Assembly (NCBI GenBank): GCA_937974565.1
Contig: CALJWL010000015.1
Coordinates: 1-64,000 of the forward strand
Reading direction: 5' to 3'
Source of the DNA: an uncultured Arenicella sp.
GTDB lineage: Bacteria > Pseudomonadota > Gammaproteobacteria > Arenicellales > Arenicellaceae
DNA length: 64,000 nucleotides
Shown here: piece after piece, positions 27,111 through 35,810 of the stretch
Numbering within the stretch: the first letter of the stretch is position 1
Layout of the letters: every line of letters begins with the position of its first letter
The notes under the pieces: model-generated
The model's database searches: none
Told to the model about the DNA's origin: nothing
Seen by the model: only the letters and a program-made list of their open reading frames with translations
Position numbers and translations under genes: made by a program

Positions 27111-28448
27111 ATGAAACGCTTACTATCCACTGTTGCGCTGGCCGCAGCATTCATTGTCGCTCCGGCGCACTCTCAATCAGTTGATCAATTGTTGAACCAA
27201 ATTAAAGACGGTTCATTTGCAAAGAGCGCTGAAGCAACCGCTTTGGAATCGCGTTTTGCCGGTGCTGGCGCAGGGAAAGTTAATTTGCTTCAGCAATTGC
27301 GCACACAGCGCGCGGCTTTAGAGGCAACCAGTAATGCACTGGAACAGCAATACGAAGCAAATGATCAGGCCCTAAATCAAGTTCGTACTGAACGCGCCAA
27401 CTCACTAGGCGATTTAAAAGACTTGTTTGGTGCTATCCAGCAAGTGGTTGGTGAAGCCCAAGCGACGTTTGACGGTTCTATTATCTCCGCACAATTCCCT
27501 GATCGCACTGACAGCTTTGATGAAATTTCAAAGAAAGTATCAAATCAATCAAACCAGTTAGTGACCGCAGGTGAGATAGAGTCACTATGGAAAGCGCTGT
27601 TCAACGAAATGGTTCAACAGGGTAAAGTGGCTAAGTTCAGCGCGTCTGTGGCAACAGCCGCGGGCGATCGCGAAGAGCAGCAAGTGGTTCGCGTTGGTAC
27701 TTTTAACCTAATTGGTGACGGCAAGTTCTTAACTTACGGTGCTGGTGGTGTTGCAGATTTGCCCAAACAGCCCGACGGTCGTTTCTTAAATCAAGCGTCG
27801 TCTCTGTTTAATGCAACTGGCCCAGTTGAGTTTGCAGTAGACCCAACATTGGGTACGTTGCTTGAAGCAGCCGTTGAAAGCCCAGGTTTACGTGATCGTG
27901 TGGCCCAAGGCGGTCTTGTTGGTTACATCATTCTAAGTGTGGGTGCTTTCGCTGCAATCATTGCAATCATTAAAATTATCATTCTGTTTGGTGTTTCAGC
28001 TGCGGTTAAAAAACAAGCGGCAAACCCAGGTTCGCCAAGTGATAAGAACCCGTTAGGTCGTGTGTTGAAAGCGGCAGCGGACACCAAAGGTAATGACAGC
28101 GAGGCTGTGGAATTGAGACTGTCTGAGGCGATCATGAAAGAAACGCCTAAGTTGACGTCTTGGTTGATGTTTTTGAAAATCGTATCGGTAGTCGCGCCAC
28201 TTGGCGGCCTATTAGGTACTGTGCTGGGTATGATTACCACGTTCCAATCGATCACGCTGTTCGGCGCTGGCGACCCAAGGCTAATGGCTGGTGGTATTTC
28301 AGAAGCGCTGGTAACAACGGTGTGTGGTTTGGTTGTCGCGATTCCAATCGTATTGCTTCACACGGCAGCGGCTTCTAAAGCCAAGCGCGTAGAAGAAATA
28401 CTGGAAGAGCAGTCAGCCGGTATGGTGGCACGTAAGATCGAGGGCTAA
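27111..28448 (+). CDS. TtpC-like MotA/TolQ/ExbB proton-channel protein, first copy
   Basis: A 445-residue inner-membrane protein of the TtpC type. A signal peptide (about 1-22) is followed by a periplasmic coiled coil, a helix near 270-295 (GYIILSVGAFAAIIAIIKII), and a MotA/TolQ/ExbB domain (about 340-435) with LLGTVLGMITTFQSITLFGAG. In Vibrio, TtpC is needed for the TonB2 system to energise siderophore receptors. The frame opens seven codons earlier, but GGAGGG is eight bases before the ATG at 27111. It is followed by a separate ExbB, the standard TonB2-cluster order. Confidence 0.87.
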   Translation: MKRLLSTVALAAAFIVAPAHSQSVDQLLNQIKDGSFAKSAEATALESRFAGAGAGKVNLLQQLRTQRAALEATSNALEQQYEANDQALNQVRTERANSLGDLKDLFGAIQQVVGEAQATFDGSIISAQFPDRTDSFDEISKKVSNQSNQLVTAGEIESLWKALFNEMVQQGKVAKFSASVATAAGDREEQQVVRVGTFNLIGDGKFLTYGAGGVADLPKQPDGRFLNQASSLFNATGPVEFAVDPTLGTLLEAAVESPGLRDRVAQGGLVGYIILSVGAFAAIIAIIKIIILFGVSAAVKKQAANPGSPSDKNPLGRVLKAAADTKGNDSEAVELRLSEAIMKETPKLTSWLMFLKIVSVVAPLGGLLGTVLGMITTFQSITLFGAGDPRLMAGGISEALVTTVCGLVVAIPIVLLHTAAASKAKRVEEILEEQSAGMVARKIEG

Positions 28449-28539
28449 ACGCTCTCGGTCTCTAAGTTCAGCTGAGGCGGGTCAATATTTAGACCTGGCC
28501 CGTCCTGGCTAATAACACGAGAGACAGAGGTTCAATAAG

Positions 28540-29064
28540 ATGGATATTAAAGCTATCTTCGAGTACATCCGCGATTTTATGGAGCTCGGTGGCCCGGTAC
28601 TCTATTTGATTGCCGCTTTGCTTATTATCATGTGGTACATGATTTTAGAGCGCATCATGTACATCAACGGCCCTCATAAAAAAGCAGTTAAAACTGCTTT
28701 GGATGAATGGGAATCGCGAAGCGAGCGTAGCTCATGGGCAGCGCATCAGGTTCGCGAGCAGTTGGTATCTAGGGTGAGTTCCAAGTTGCGTGAAAACCTA
28801 TCGATGATTCAAGCGTGTGTTGCCCTGGCGCCATTGTTTGGCTTACTAGGCACGGTGACCGGCATGATTGAGGTTTTCCAAGTTATGGCGGTGACTGGCA
28901 CCAGCAATGCTCGCGCGATGGCGGGTGGTGTGTCGCGTGCAACCGTTCCAACAATGGCCGGCATGGTCGCAGCATTATCGGGCTTGTTTTTGAGCTTTTG
29001 GCTGCAACGCAAAACTGAGCAGGAAAGGGAGCTAATCAACGAGCGCCTGACCTTAGATCACTAA
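28540..29064 (+). CDS. exbB: ExbB proton-channel subunit
   Basis: A 174-residue ExbB2-like protein with three membrane helices (about 16-36, 90-112, 130-155) and the family segments LAPLFGLLGTVTGMIEVF and TVPTMAGMVAALSGLF. With ExbD it forms the proton channel that drives TonB. The 91-bp gap after TtpC holds possible stems (CTCTCG/CGAGAG at 28452-28457 and 28518-28523, with GGTC/GACC inside), which may separate expression of the two genes. It is the only small ExbB in the window. Confidence 0.92.
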   Translation: MDIKAIFEYIRDFMELGGPVLYLIAALLIIMWYMILERIMYINGPHKKAVKTALDEWESRSERSSWAAHQVREQLVSRVSSKLRENLSMIQACVALAPLFGLLGTVTGMIEVFQVMAVTGTSNARAMAGGVSRATVPTMAGMVAALSGLFLSFWLQRKTEQERELINERLTLDH

Positions 29065-29181
29065 CGGGTCATTGATTGACGCTGAATCATTAACGAGATT
29101 TAAGTGTAATCAACGAGCATCCTTATTATTTTGGGTGTGAAGCATTAAATCGTGTTTCATGCCCAATTTAGGAGAAACTAA

Positions 29182-29586
29182 ATGAGACGAGCATCTAGAA
29201 GAAGACAAGAAGAAGACGCTAAGATCGATATTACGCCGATGTTGGACGTGGTCTTTATCATGCTTATATTCTTTATCGTCACCGCAAGCTTTATTAAAGA
29301 GAGTGGCGCTAAAGTTATTAAACCAGAAGCGGTCAATGCTGAACAACGACCTAAGGCGAGTATTTTGTTGGCAATCGACGAAAACAATGATATCTGGTTG
29401 GATCGCCAGCAAATTGACCCGCGCGCTATTAAGGCTAATTTGGGTCGCTTGCGGGCTGAAAACCCAGAAGGCGAGATAATGATACAGGCCGATATTAATT
29501 CCGAAGCCGAAGTGTTATTAGAAGTGGTTGACAAACTGCGTGACGCTGGCATTGAAGTGAGTCGCGTTTCCACCTTATCGGAGTAA
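29182..29586 (+). CDS. exbD: ExbD subunit, first copy
   Basis: A 134-residue ExbD: a short basic cytoplasmic tail, one membrane helix (about 21-42) with the essential Asp in ITPMLDVVFIMLIFF, and a periplasmic domain. AGGAG lies seven bases before the ATG. Its stop region provides the GGAG for tonB, which starts three bases after it. It pairs with ExbB to use the proton gradient. Confidence 0.93.
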   Translation: MRRASRRRQEEDAKIDITPMLDVVFIMLIFFIVTASFIKESGAKVIKPEAVNAEQRPKASILLAIDENNDIWLDRQQIDPRAIKANLGRLRAENPEGEIMIQADINSEAEVLLEVVDKLRDAGIEVSRVSTLSE

Positions 29587-29589
29587 ATT

Positions 29590-30192
29590 ATGGTTAGATT
29601 ATTTTCATCATTCATTGTCGCCATCTTCATTACGTTAGGTTTGATTGTTGCGATGTACGCACTTATCAAGATGGATGAACCAGAACTGGGTGAGGCGGAA
29701 GCCTTTAAGGTGCCCGAGTTCTCATTCATTCCCAAGAACGAAGACGTCGAAACTATTACCGCCAAACCTGATCGCCCAGATGAGGTTCAAGAAGCTCCTG
29801 ATATTCCAGAGAGTGACATTATTCCCGATGAAGTGGATATTGATACCAACTTATCTTTAGGTGCGGTAAAAATTGGCATTAATACCAGCACTAAAGGCTT
29901 CAATTCTAACGATGGCGAGTATCTGCCTATCTTCCGTGCCCCACCAATTTATCCACGACGTGCGCAAGAGCGTGGTCTGTGTGGTTGGGTTGAATTGTTG
30001 TATACCGTAACGGCGTCTGGCGGCACCAAAGACGCAGTTGTTACTTCTAGCTCGTCGCGAATTTTTGAGCGTGCGGCTGTAAAGGCGGCTGAAAAATACA
30101 AATATAAGCCACGCCAAGTGGGTGGTAAGCCCGTAGACGTACCTAATGTGCCAATCCGTATCAAATTTGAGATGGAAGGTGGCAAATGCTAG
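29590..30192 (+). CDS. tonB: TonB energy-transducing protein
   Basis: A 200-residue TonB of the short TonB2 type. A membrane helix (about 7-27) is followed by an acidic, Pro-rich spacer without long Pro-Lys repeats, and a C-terminal TonB domain (about 112-196; YPRRAQERGLCGWVELLYTV, YKYKPRQVGGKPV). It links the ExbB-ExbD channel to outer-membrane TonB-dependent receptors, such as the one at the end of the window. GGAG six bases before the ATG overlaps the exbD stop. Confidence 0.93.
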   Translation: MVRLFSSFIVAIFITLGLIVAMYALIKMDEPELGEAEAFKVPEFSFIPKNEDVETITAKPDRPDEVQEAPDIPESDIIPDEVDIDTNLSLGAVKIGINTSTKGFNSNDGEYLPIFRAPPIYPRRAQERGLCGWVELLYTVTASGGTKDAVVTSSSSRIFERAAVKAAEKYKYKPRQVGGKPVDVPNVPIRIKFEMEGGKC

Positions 30193-30210
30193 AGCTTTGT
30201 CGTGCAAGGT

Positions 30211-30234
30211 GCTTGTCTTTCTAAGACAAGCTTT
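30211..30234 (+). other. Strong hairpin between tonB and the TPR gene
   Basis: GCTTGTCTT (30211-30219) and AAGACAAGC (30223-30231) form a perfect 9-bp stem with a 3-base loop, followed by TTTAAG. The T-run is too short for a sure terminator, so it may be an attenuator or an mRNA-stabilising end that lowers expression of the TPR gene relative to tonB. Confidence 0.5.
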
Positions 30235-30300
30235 AAGCGCATCCAAGCAAAGGCTCATGCTATTAGGTTGAAATAATTAAGCTGAACATAGGTGAACAAT

Positions 30301-31671
30301 ATGACTGGTATTAATACAGTAAGTATCACGCAAGCAATCAGAACTGCTATCAAACCGCTGCTTATTACAGCGTTGGTGTTGCCATTCTCGGCAGGCTTAG
30401 AAGTGACGGTGTTTGAATCGCAAGTTGCTCAAGCACAGAGTGACGCGCCCAAGAAAAAAACGCGTCGTGTGGAATCGATTCGCGCGAAACACGTTAAAAC
30501 GTTTGAAAAGGTCAGCGAACTCTTTGATCAAGAAGACGTCGCTGGTGCTAAAGCCCAATTGGATAAGTTGGCCAGAGAAACCGACTTAAATAATATTGAA
30601 AGTGCTTATCTTTGGAACTTTCGAGGAAGTATCTGTTTGAATGAAGACAACCTCAATTGCGCTTTGCGTGAGTTCAAAAAGGTAGCCAACATTCAAGAGG
30701 GTATCTCAGAAGGTTTTCAAAACCAGATATTATACCAAGTTGCGCAGGTGCTTTTCTTACAAGAAAAATATCGTGAAGCTTTGCAGTACGCCCAACGTTG
30801 GTTTAAAACGCAAGAAGACCCGTCGGCGGATGCCTATATGTTGATTGGCCAAGCACACTATCAGCTTAAAGAGTTTGACAAGGCACTGCCTAATGTTCAA
30901 AAAGGCATTCAAAAGTACGAAGAACTCGGCAGTACGCCTAAAGAAGGTTGGCTTAATTTGTTAAGCAATATCTACCGCGAAAAAGGCCAATATAGAAACA
31001 TGTTGCCGGTGGTGAAGCAGTTGGTTAAGTTCTACCCTAAGAAAAATTACTTATTATCTTTGGGTTATATCTTTAATGAGTTAGAGGATCTTGACAGCAT
31101 GTCGGCTCTTTACCTTGGGATGTATGATCAAGGTTTATTAAAAAGCGAATCTGAGCTGAACACGGTTGCCTCATTGATGATGAATTTGGATAACCCATAT
31201 AAGGCCTCCAGGGTGATGGAAAAAGGTTTTAATGATGGGGTCTTCAAAAAGACATTAAAGAACTATCGCTCATATTCACAGGCGCTTTACGCTGCACGTG
31301 AATACGAGAAAGCGTTAGAGCCATTGTCTCAAGCTGCAAAGTTGTCTAAAGACGGTAAACTTGATGATCAACTTGGTCAGGCTTACATTAATTTGAATCA
31401 GTGGCGGAATGCTGAAACAGCACTGCAACGTGCTCTTAATAAAGGCAAGTTGCGTGATACAGGTCAAACTACCATTAGCCTTGGTTTGGTGCAGTTTGAG
31501 TTGAATCGCCCTGATGCTGCGTTGAAGACATTCAATAGAGCCTTGCGTTATGAAAAGGTTGCCCAAGCAGCCGATAATTGGATCAAATACGTCAAAGCTG
31601 AAGTGCAGCGTGAAGCTGAACTTAAAAAAGAAATTGTTATTAACACTGATGTCGAGCCTTTAGACGCATAG
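30301..31671 (+). CDS. Exported tetratricopeptide-repeat protein of the TonB cluster
   Basis: A 456-residue protein with a long signal peptide (cleavage after VAQA, about residue 45) and TPR-like helical repeats over about 60-440 (for example LIGQAHYQLKEFDKALP, YSQALYAAREYEKALEPLSQ, SLGLVQFELNRPDAALKTFN). TPR proteins are regular last members of the DUF3450-TtpC-ExbBD-TonB cluster (TtpB-like in Vibrio, from memory) and act in the periplasm, probably as assembly partners. A GTG at 30292 is in frame, but AGGTG six bases before the ATG at 30301 decides for the latter. Confidence 0.82.
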   Translation: MTGINTVSITQAIRTAIKPLLITALVLPFSAGLEVTVFESQVAQAQSDAPKKKTRRVESIRAKHVKTFEKVSELFDQEDVAGAKAQLDKLARETDLNNIESAYLWNFRGSICLNEDNLNCALREFKKVANIQEGISEGFQNQILYQVAQVLFLQEKYREALQYAQRWFKTQEDPSADAYMLIGQAHYQLKEFDKALPNVQKGIQKYEELGSTPKEGWLNLLSNIYREKGQYRNMLPVVKQLVKFYPKKNYLLSLGYIFNELEDLDSMSALYLGMYDQGLLKSESELNTVASLMMNLDNPYKASRVMEKGFNDGVFKKTLKNYRSYSQALYAAREYEKALEPLSQAAKLSKDGKLDDQLGQAYINLNQWRNAETALQRALNKGKLRDTGQTTISLGLVQFELNRPDAALKTFNRALRYEKVAQAADNWIKYVKAEVQREAELKKEIVINTDVEPLDA

Positions 31672-31756
31672 TTTAAAGTCTGGATTCAGCATCAAGTTAA
31701 CAGTAAATAGGCTTATTAAGCTGCGGCTTAGAGCATAATAGAATAAGAGGTTAAGT

Positions 31757-32551
31757 ATGAGTACATCAGTACTTAAGGCTAAATTAAGGGCTAGCGTGGT
31801 AGGTGCTGCGTTGGTTTCCTTAGTGCCATTAAGCGTGCCATTAAGCGCTTCGGCTGACCAGGTAGACGATATCGTTAAATCCGGTATTTCACGAGCAAAG
31901 TCTGCAGCGGCTTCACAAAAGCGCATCGATAAAATCTCAGAAGACACTGAAAAAGTGATCTCTAAGTATCATCAGCAACGCAAGAGTGTTGAAGTCCTTA
32001 AAAAGTTTAATGATAGGTTGCGCCGCACGCTACAAGCGCAAGAAGTGGCAATGACCTCATTAGAGCGATCAATTGAAGATGCGTCTTTGATTGAGCGTCA
32101 GATTGTTCCGCTAATGCTAAGAATGATCAGTGGTTTAGATCAGTTTATTGCGGCAGACATACCATTTAAGCTAGAAGAGCGTAAAGCTCGAGTCGATCGC
32201 ATTAAAGGGTATTTAACTAACGCAAATATTGCGGCAGCCGAACGCTTCAGGCAAGTTCTTGATGCCTATTCGATCGAAAGTAATTATGGAAAGACGATAG
32301 ACGTTTATTCCGAAGAATTAGACCTTGGTGGTAAAAAGCGAACCGTGAATGTGTTGCAGGTGGGTCGCGCTGGTTTGTATTATCAAACGATAGATGGCGC
32401 AGAGTCGGGTTATTGGGACAAGGGCGACAAACAATGGAAACAGCTTGATTCGTCTCATAACGAGGGAATCACTAAAGCCATTAAAATAAGCCAAGGTAAA
32501 GCATCCAAAGACCTTATGACCTTGCCAATTATCGCGCCGGAGAAAATTTAA
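31757..32551 (+). CDS. DUF3450 family protein, second copy
   Basis: A 264-residue paralogue of the DUF3450 protein at 26.4 kb. It has a signal peptide (about 1-34, cleavage after ASA), a coiled coil (about 50-115) and the same core: FIAADIPFKLEERKARVDRI here against FVQADLPFKLEERQESIGRL there, and VGRAGLYYQT against VGRIGLFYQT. The copies have diverged well beyond a recent duplication. AGAGG precedes the ATG by seven bases. The next gene starts two bases after the stop, as in copy one. The 85 bp before it could hold its own promoter. Confidence 0.83.
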   Translation: MSTSVLKAKLRASVVGAALVSLVPLSVPLSASADQVDDIVKSGISRAKSAAASQKRIDKISEDTEKVISKYHQQRKSVEVLKKFNDRLRRTLQAQEVAMTSLERSIEDASLIERQIVPLMLRMISGLDQFIAADIPFKLEERKARVDRIKGYLTNANIAAAERFRQVLDAYSIESNYGKTIDVYSEELDLGGKKRTVNVLQVGRAGLYYQTIDGAESGYWDKGDKQWKQLDSSHNEGITKAIKISQGKASKDLMTLPIIAPEKI

Positions 32552-32552
32552 T

Positions 32553-34004
32553 ATGAAACATCTATTAAAAATCGCCGCCGTTACGGGTGCATTGATGATT
32601 ACATCGTTGACCGTAACCACAAGCGTGACAGCTCAAACGTTGGATATTGATCAAGTTTTGAGTGCGGCCAGATCCGGTGCAACCAAAGACCGTAATGCCG
32701 AGCGTGCCCGTGAAAATAAATTTAGAGCCGAGCTTGGAAAAGAGCAAGGTCGCTTAAAGTCAATGACTAACGAGCGAGTTAGGCAAGAGCGCATTTCACG
32801 AGAACTGGAAGCTAAGTTTGATCAAAATGACGTTGAAATTGCTCAACTGCAAGAAGAGCTGCAAAAAGAACTGGGTGACCTGAAACAATTGTTTGGCGTG
32901 ATTCAGCTTTCTGCTTCAGAAGCACAAGAAGACTATAAAACGTCGATTATCAGTGCCCAGTACCCTGAACGCGCTGAAAATCTTCGCCAAATGGTCGAAA
33001 AAATGGCCAGTTTGACTGAGCTTGTGTCCATTGATGAAATTGAGGACTTGTGGCTTCAGTTGCAGAATGAAATGACAGAGCAAGGCAAAGTTGTTACCTA
33101 CAATACGAACGTTAATTACATTGTTGATTATGAACCACTGCTAGACGGAAACGGTAACCCGGTTACTGATGACAAAGGAAAGCCAACGGGAGAAACAAAA
33201 CCCGTGTATGAAGTGCGTGAGAAACCCGTCACTCGAGTTGGTGTGTTTAACGCCGTGACGGGCAACGATATCTTGACGTATTCAGACAATAAAGGTTTTG
33301 TGGCATTAGAACGACAAATGGGGTCAGATTTCACTCAAGCATCGCAAAGCCTGCAAAACTCAACGTCTGGCACTACGTCGTTTCAGCTTGACCCTGCTCG
33401 CGGTGGCTTATTGCAAGCATTGGTGTTAAAACCATCGCTTGATGAAAAAGCCGAAGAAGGTGGGATAGTTGGTTATGTGATTATGGTATTGGGTGCCATC
33501 GCCTTGTTGATTGCTGTGCTGCGCTTCTTGATTTTAATGGGCGTAGAGTCTTCTGTTAAAAAGCAAGCCCGTGATATGAAGCGCCCGTCGCTCAAGAACC
33601 CGCTAGGCCGTGTGCTGAAGGTTTATCAAGACAACCCTAAATCTGATCCAGAATCTCTTGAACTTAAGTTAGGGGAAGCCATGCTGAAAGAATCGCCTAA
33701 AATCAACAGTTGGGTGATGTTCATTAAGATTATTGCTGTTGTTGCCCCGTTACTTGGTTTATTAGGTACGGTAACCGGAATGATTCAAACCTTTCAGGCC
33801 ATCACCCTGTTTGGTGCCGGCGACCCACAAACGATGGCCGGCGGTATATCGCAAGCTTTGGTTACCACTGTGCTTGGTTTGGTTGTGGCAATTCCAACTG
33901 TGTTTGCTCACTGGTTGGTGTCTAACAAAGCCAAAAACATTGAAGGCATTTTGGAAGAGCAAGCGGCTGGCTTGATCGCTCAAAAGTACGAGGGCCAAGC
34001 GTAA
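32553..34004 (+). CDS. TtpC-like MotA/TolQ/ExbB protein, second copy
   Basis: A 483-residue paralogue of the TtpC at 27.1 kb. A signal peptide (about 1-27) is followed by a coiled coil, a periplasmic insert not seen in the first copy (about 190-220; DGNGNPVTDDKGKPTGETKP), a helix near 305-328 and the MotA/TolQ/ExbB domain (LLGTVTGMIQTFQAITLFGAG). The C-termini of the two copies match closely. It is followed not by ExbB but directly by ExbD, so this protein may itself be the channel partner of that ExbD. Confidence 0.85.
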   Translation: MKHLLKIAAVTGALMITSLTVTTSVTAQTLDIDQVLSAARSGATKDRNAERARENKFRAELGKEQGRLKSMTNERVRQERISRELEAKFDQNDVEIAQLQEELQKELGDLKQLFGVIQLSASEAQEDYKTSIISAQYPERAENLRQMVEKMASLTELVSIDEIEDLWLQLQNEMTEQGKVVTYNTNVNYIVDYEPLLDGNGNPVTDDKGKPTGETKPVYEVREKPVTRVGVFNAVTGNDILTYSDNKGFVALERQMGSDFTQASQSLQNSTSGTTSFQLDPARGGLLQALVLKPSLDEKAEEGGIVGYVIMVLGAIALLIAVLRFLILMGVESSVKKQARDMKRPSLKNPLGRVLKVYQDNPKSDPESLELKLGEAMLKESPKINSWVMFIKIIAVVAPLLGLLGTVTGMIQTFQAITLFGAGDPQTMAGGISQALVTTVLGLVVAIPTVFAHWLVSNKAKNIEGILEEQAAGLIAQKYEGQA

Positions 34005-34032
34005 GCTTGGTTCCCGAGATAGAGGATAAATA

Positions 34033-34443
34033 ATGAAAAGATTAGGCAAACAACATAACGAAGAAGAAGCCGATATTGACATCACCCCAATGCTGGATGT
34101 GGTGTTTATTATGTTGATTTTCTTCATTGTGACTGCAAGTTTTGTTAAAGAATCTGGCTTAGATTTGAATAAGCCACCAGTCACGGACACACCGCCTGAT
34201 GCAGACGCAGCAAGGCCGATCATTGTTGAAATTAACAATCTGAGTGAAATACGCATTGATAACCGTTTGTTAGATCAACGCGCTATTAAGTCTACTGTAA
34301 CGCGTTTGACGGCTGAAAGGCCTGACGCTGCGGTTATTATCAAAGCTGAGAAGAAAGCTAAAACGAAAGCAATCATTGCTGCAGTTGATGGCATTAAAGC
34401 GGCGGGTGTTAATTCGCCAACAATATCGCTGGCAAAAAACTAG
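34033..34443 (+). CDS. exbD: ExbD subunit, second copy
   Basis: A 136-residue ExbD paralogue. The cytoplasmic tail and helix are almost the same as in the first copy (DITPMLDVVFIMLIFFIVTASF, with the essential Asp), while the periplasmic part (KPPVTDTPPDADAARPIIVE) differs strongly. That divergence suggests another periplasmic partner. AGAGGAT lies shortly before the ATG. It ends the module: a terminator follows, and no ExbB or TonB gene accompanies it. Confidence 0.92.
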   Translation: MKRLGKQHNEEEADIDITPMLDVVFIMLIFFIVTASFVKESGLDLNKPPVTDTPPDADAARPIIVEINNLSEIRIDNRLLDQRAIKSTVTRLTAERPDAAVIIKAEKKAKTKAIIAAVDGIKAAGVNSPTISLAKN

Positions 34444-34475
34444 CGCTTATTGAAATTAATTTGATCAGCCTTTAC

Positions 34476-34504
34476 AAAAAAGCACGCTTAGGCGTGCTTT
34501 TTTT
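34476..34504 (+). terminator. Rho-independent terminator of the TonB cluster
   Basis: GCACGC (34482-34487), loop TTAG, GCGTGC (34492-34497), followed by seven T and preceded by six A, so it can work on both strands. It lies 33 bp after the second exbD. Confidence 0.92.
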
Positions 34505-34672
34505 ATGATTTTCATTACGGCTGACACGAAACCAGTAAGTACCGAAAGAAATACGTAATGATGGTTACAGTCTGTCATCACAGCGAGCATCTATTTATAC
34601 TTTCCAAATGAGAATGTCTTTGGCGTTGTGCATTGGATACTAACTTGAAAGCATACAATTGCGGGATTCAAT

Positions 34673-35668
34673 ATGTTGAAAATAGCGATTAATGGGTTTG
34701 GCCGAATTGGTCGAAATGTATTACGGGCAATATATGAAAATGGTTATCGAGAACAGGTAGAGGTTGTTGCTATAAATGATTTGGCACCAACCGAATCAAA
34801 CTTGCACTTACTGGCTTTTGATACGACCCACGGACGTTTTAACGCCGACTTGAATTACACGGAAGACACCATAACCGTTAATAAAGACACCATCCCTGTG
34901 TACATGCAGCGAGACCCAAGTCATTTGCCTTGGGCTGACTTGGGCGTTGATATTGTATTTGAGTGTACTGGGTTCTTCCGCAGCCGAGAAAAGGCGGATC
35001 TTCATCGCCAAGCGGGTGCTAAGAAAGTACTGGTATCTGCGCCAGGGAAGCAATTGGACAAAACCGTTGTGTTCGGCGTGAACGATGGGGTGTTAATGCC
35101 CGAAGACGTATTGGTTTCTAATGCGTCATGCACTACTAACTGTTTGGCCCACGTAGCCAAAGCGATGAATGACAGCGTTGGTGTAGAGTCCGGCTTAGCT
35201 AACACGGTTCATGCGTACACCAATACTCAAAACCTGTTGGATTCGTATCACAAAGATAAGCGTCGCGGCCGTGCAGCGGCGTACTCCATGATCCCAACGT
35301 CAACGGGCTCGGCCAAGGCCATCGGTGCGGTCATTCCAGAGTTGGAAGGGAAACTGGACGCTGTGGCAATACGAGTGCCAACATTGAATGTGTCGTTGTT
35401 GGATTTTACGTTTACTCCCAGTAATGCTGTTTCTCTTGACGAAATAGAGGCGGTATTTGCCAACTACCAAGAAGGCCGAAAAAATGTGTTTGAAGTTAGT
35501 CGGGACCCGTTAGTGAGCATTGATTTTAATCACAACCCGGCGTCTTGCGTTGTTGATATCCAGCAAACTCGCATAGCTGGCGGTTTGGTTAAAATTCAGG
35601 CTTGGTACGATAATGAATGGGGCTTTTCCAATCGAATGTTAGATACAGCGTTATCAATGGGAGCGTGA
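34673..35668 (+). CDS. gap: Type I glyceraldehyde-3-phosphate dehydrogenase
   Basis: A 331-residue NAD(P)-dependent glycolytic dehydrogenase. The nucleotide motif INGFGRIGRN is at 5-14, and the D in AINDLAP suggests NAD use. The catalytic C153 is in SNASCTTN with the paired His in TVHAYT. The end (DFNHNPASCVVD, WYDNEWGFSNRM) is complete. Parts resemble erythrose-4-phosphate dehydrogenase (Epd), so that activity is an alternative, but STGSAKAIG and the overall pattern favour GAPDH. It is followed by pgi, so two central carbon genes sit together. Confidence 0.88.
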   Translation: MLKIAINGFGRIGRNVLRAIYENGYREQVEVVAINDLAPTESNLHLLAFDTTHGRFNADLNYTEDTITVNKDTIPVYMQRDPSHLPWADLGVDIVFECTGFFRSREKADLHRQAGAKKVLVSAPGKQLDKTVVFGVNDGVLMPEDVLVSNASCTTNCLAHVAKAMNDSVGVESGLANTVHAYTNTQNLLDSYHKDKRRGRAAAYSMIPTSTGSAKAIGAVIPELEGKLDAVAIRVPTLNVSLLDFTFTPSNAVSLDEIEAVFANYQEGRKNVFEVSRDPLVSIDFNHNPASCVVDIQQTRIAGGLVKIQAWYDNEWGFSNRMLDTALSMGA

Positions 35669-35810
35669 CCGAGAGTCACCTTTAGACTAAATCCGAACCG
35701 CAGACAGAAAGATGAAACACGCTGCCCAGATCAAAGAAAAATCATCAGATTGGCTTCTATAATAGGCGCTGATGCGTTATTTTTTTCGAAATCTTTGTAA
35801 TAAATTCAAC

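Noticed and set aside
29178-29765. 195-codon minus-strand frame across exbD and tonB
   Set aside because: It is the shadow of the exbD membrane segment, which gives long hydrophobic-looking antisense frames. exbD and tonB are clear.
34673-35668. Erythrose-4-phosphate dehydrogenase instead of GAPDH
   Set aside because: Some segments resemble Epd, but the STGSAKAIG region and neighbouring pgi favour GAPDH. Kept as an alternative only.
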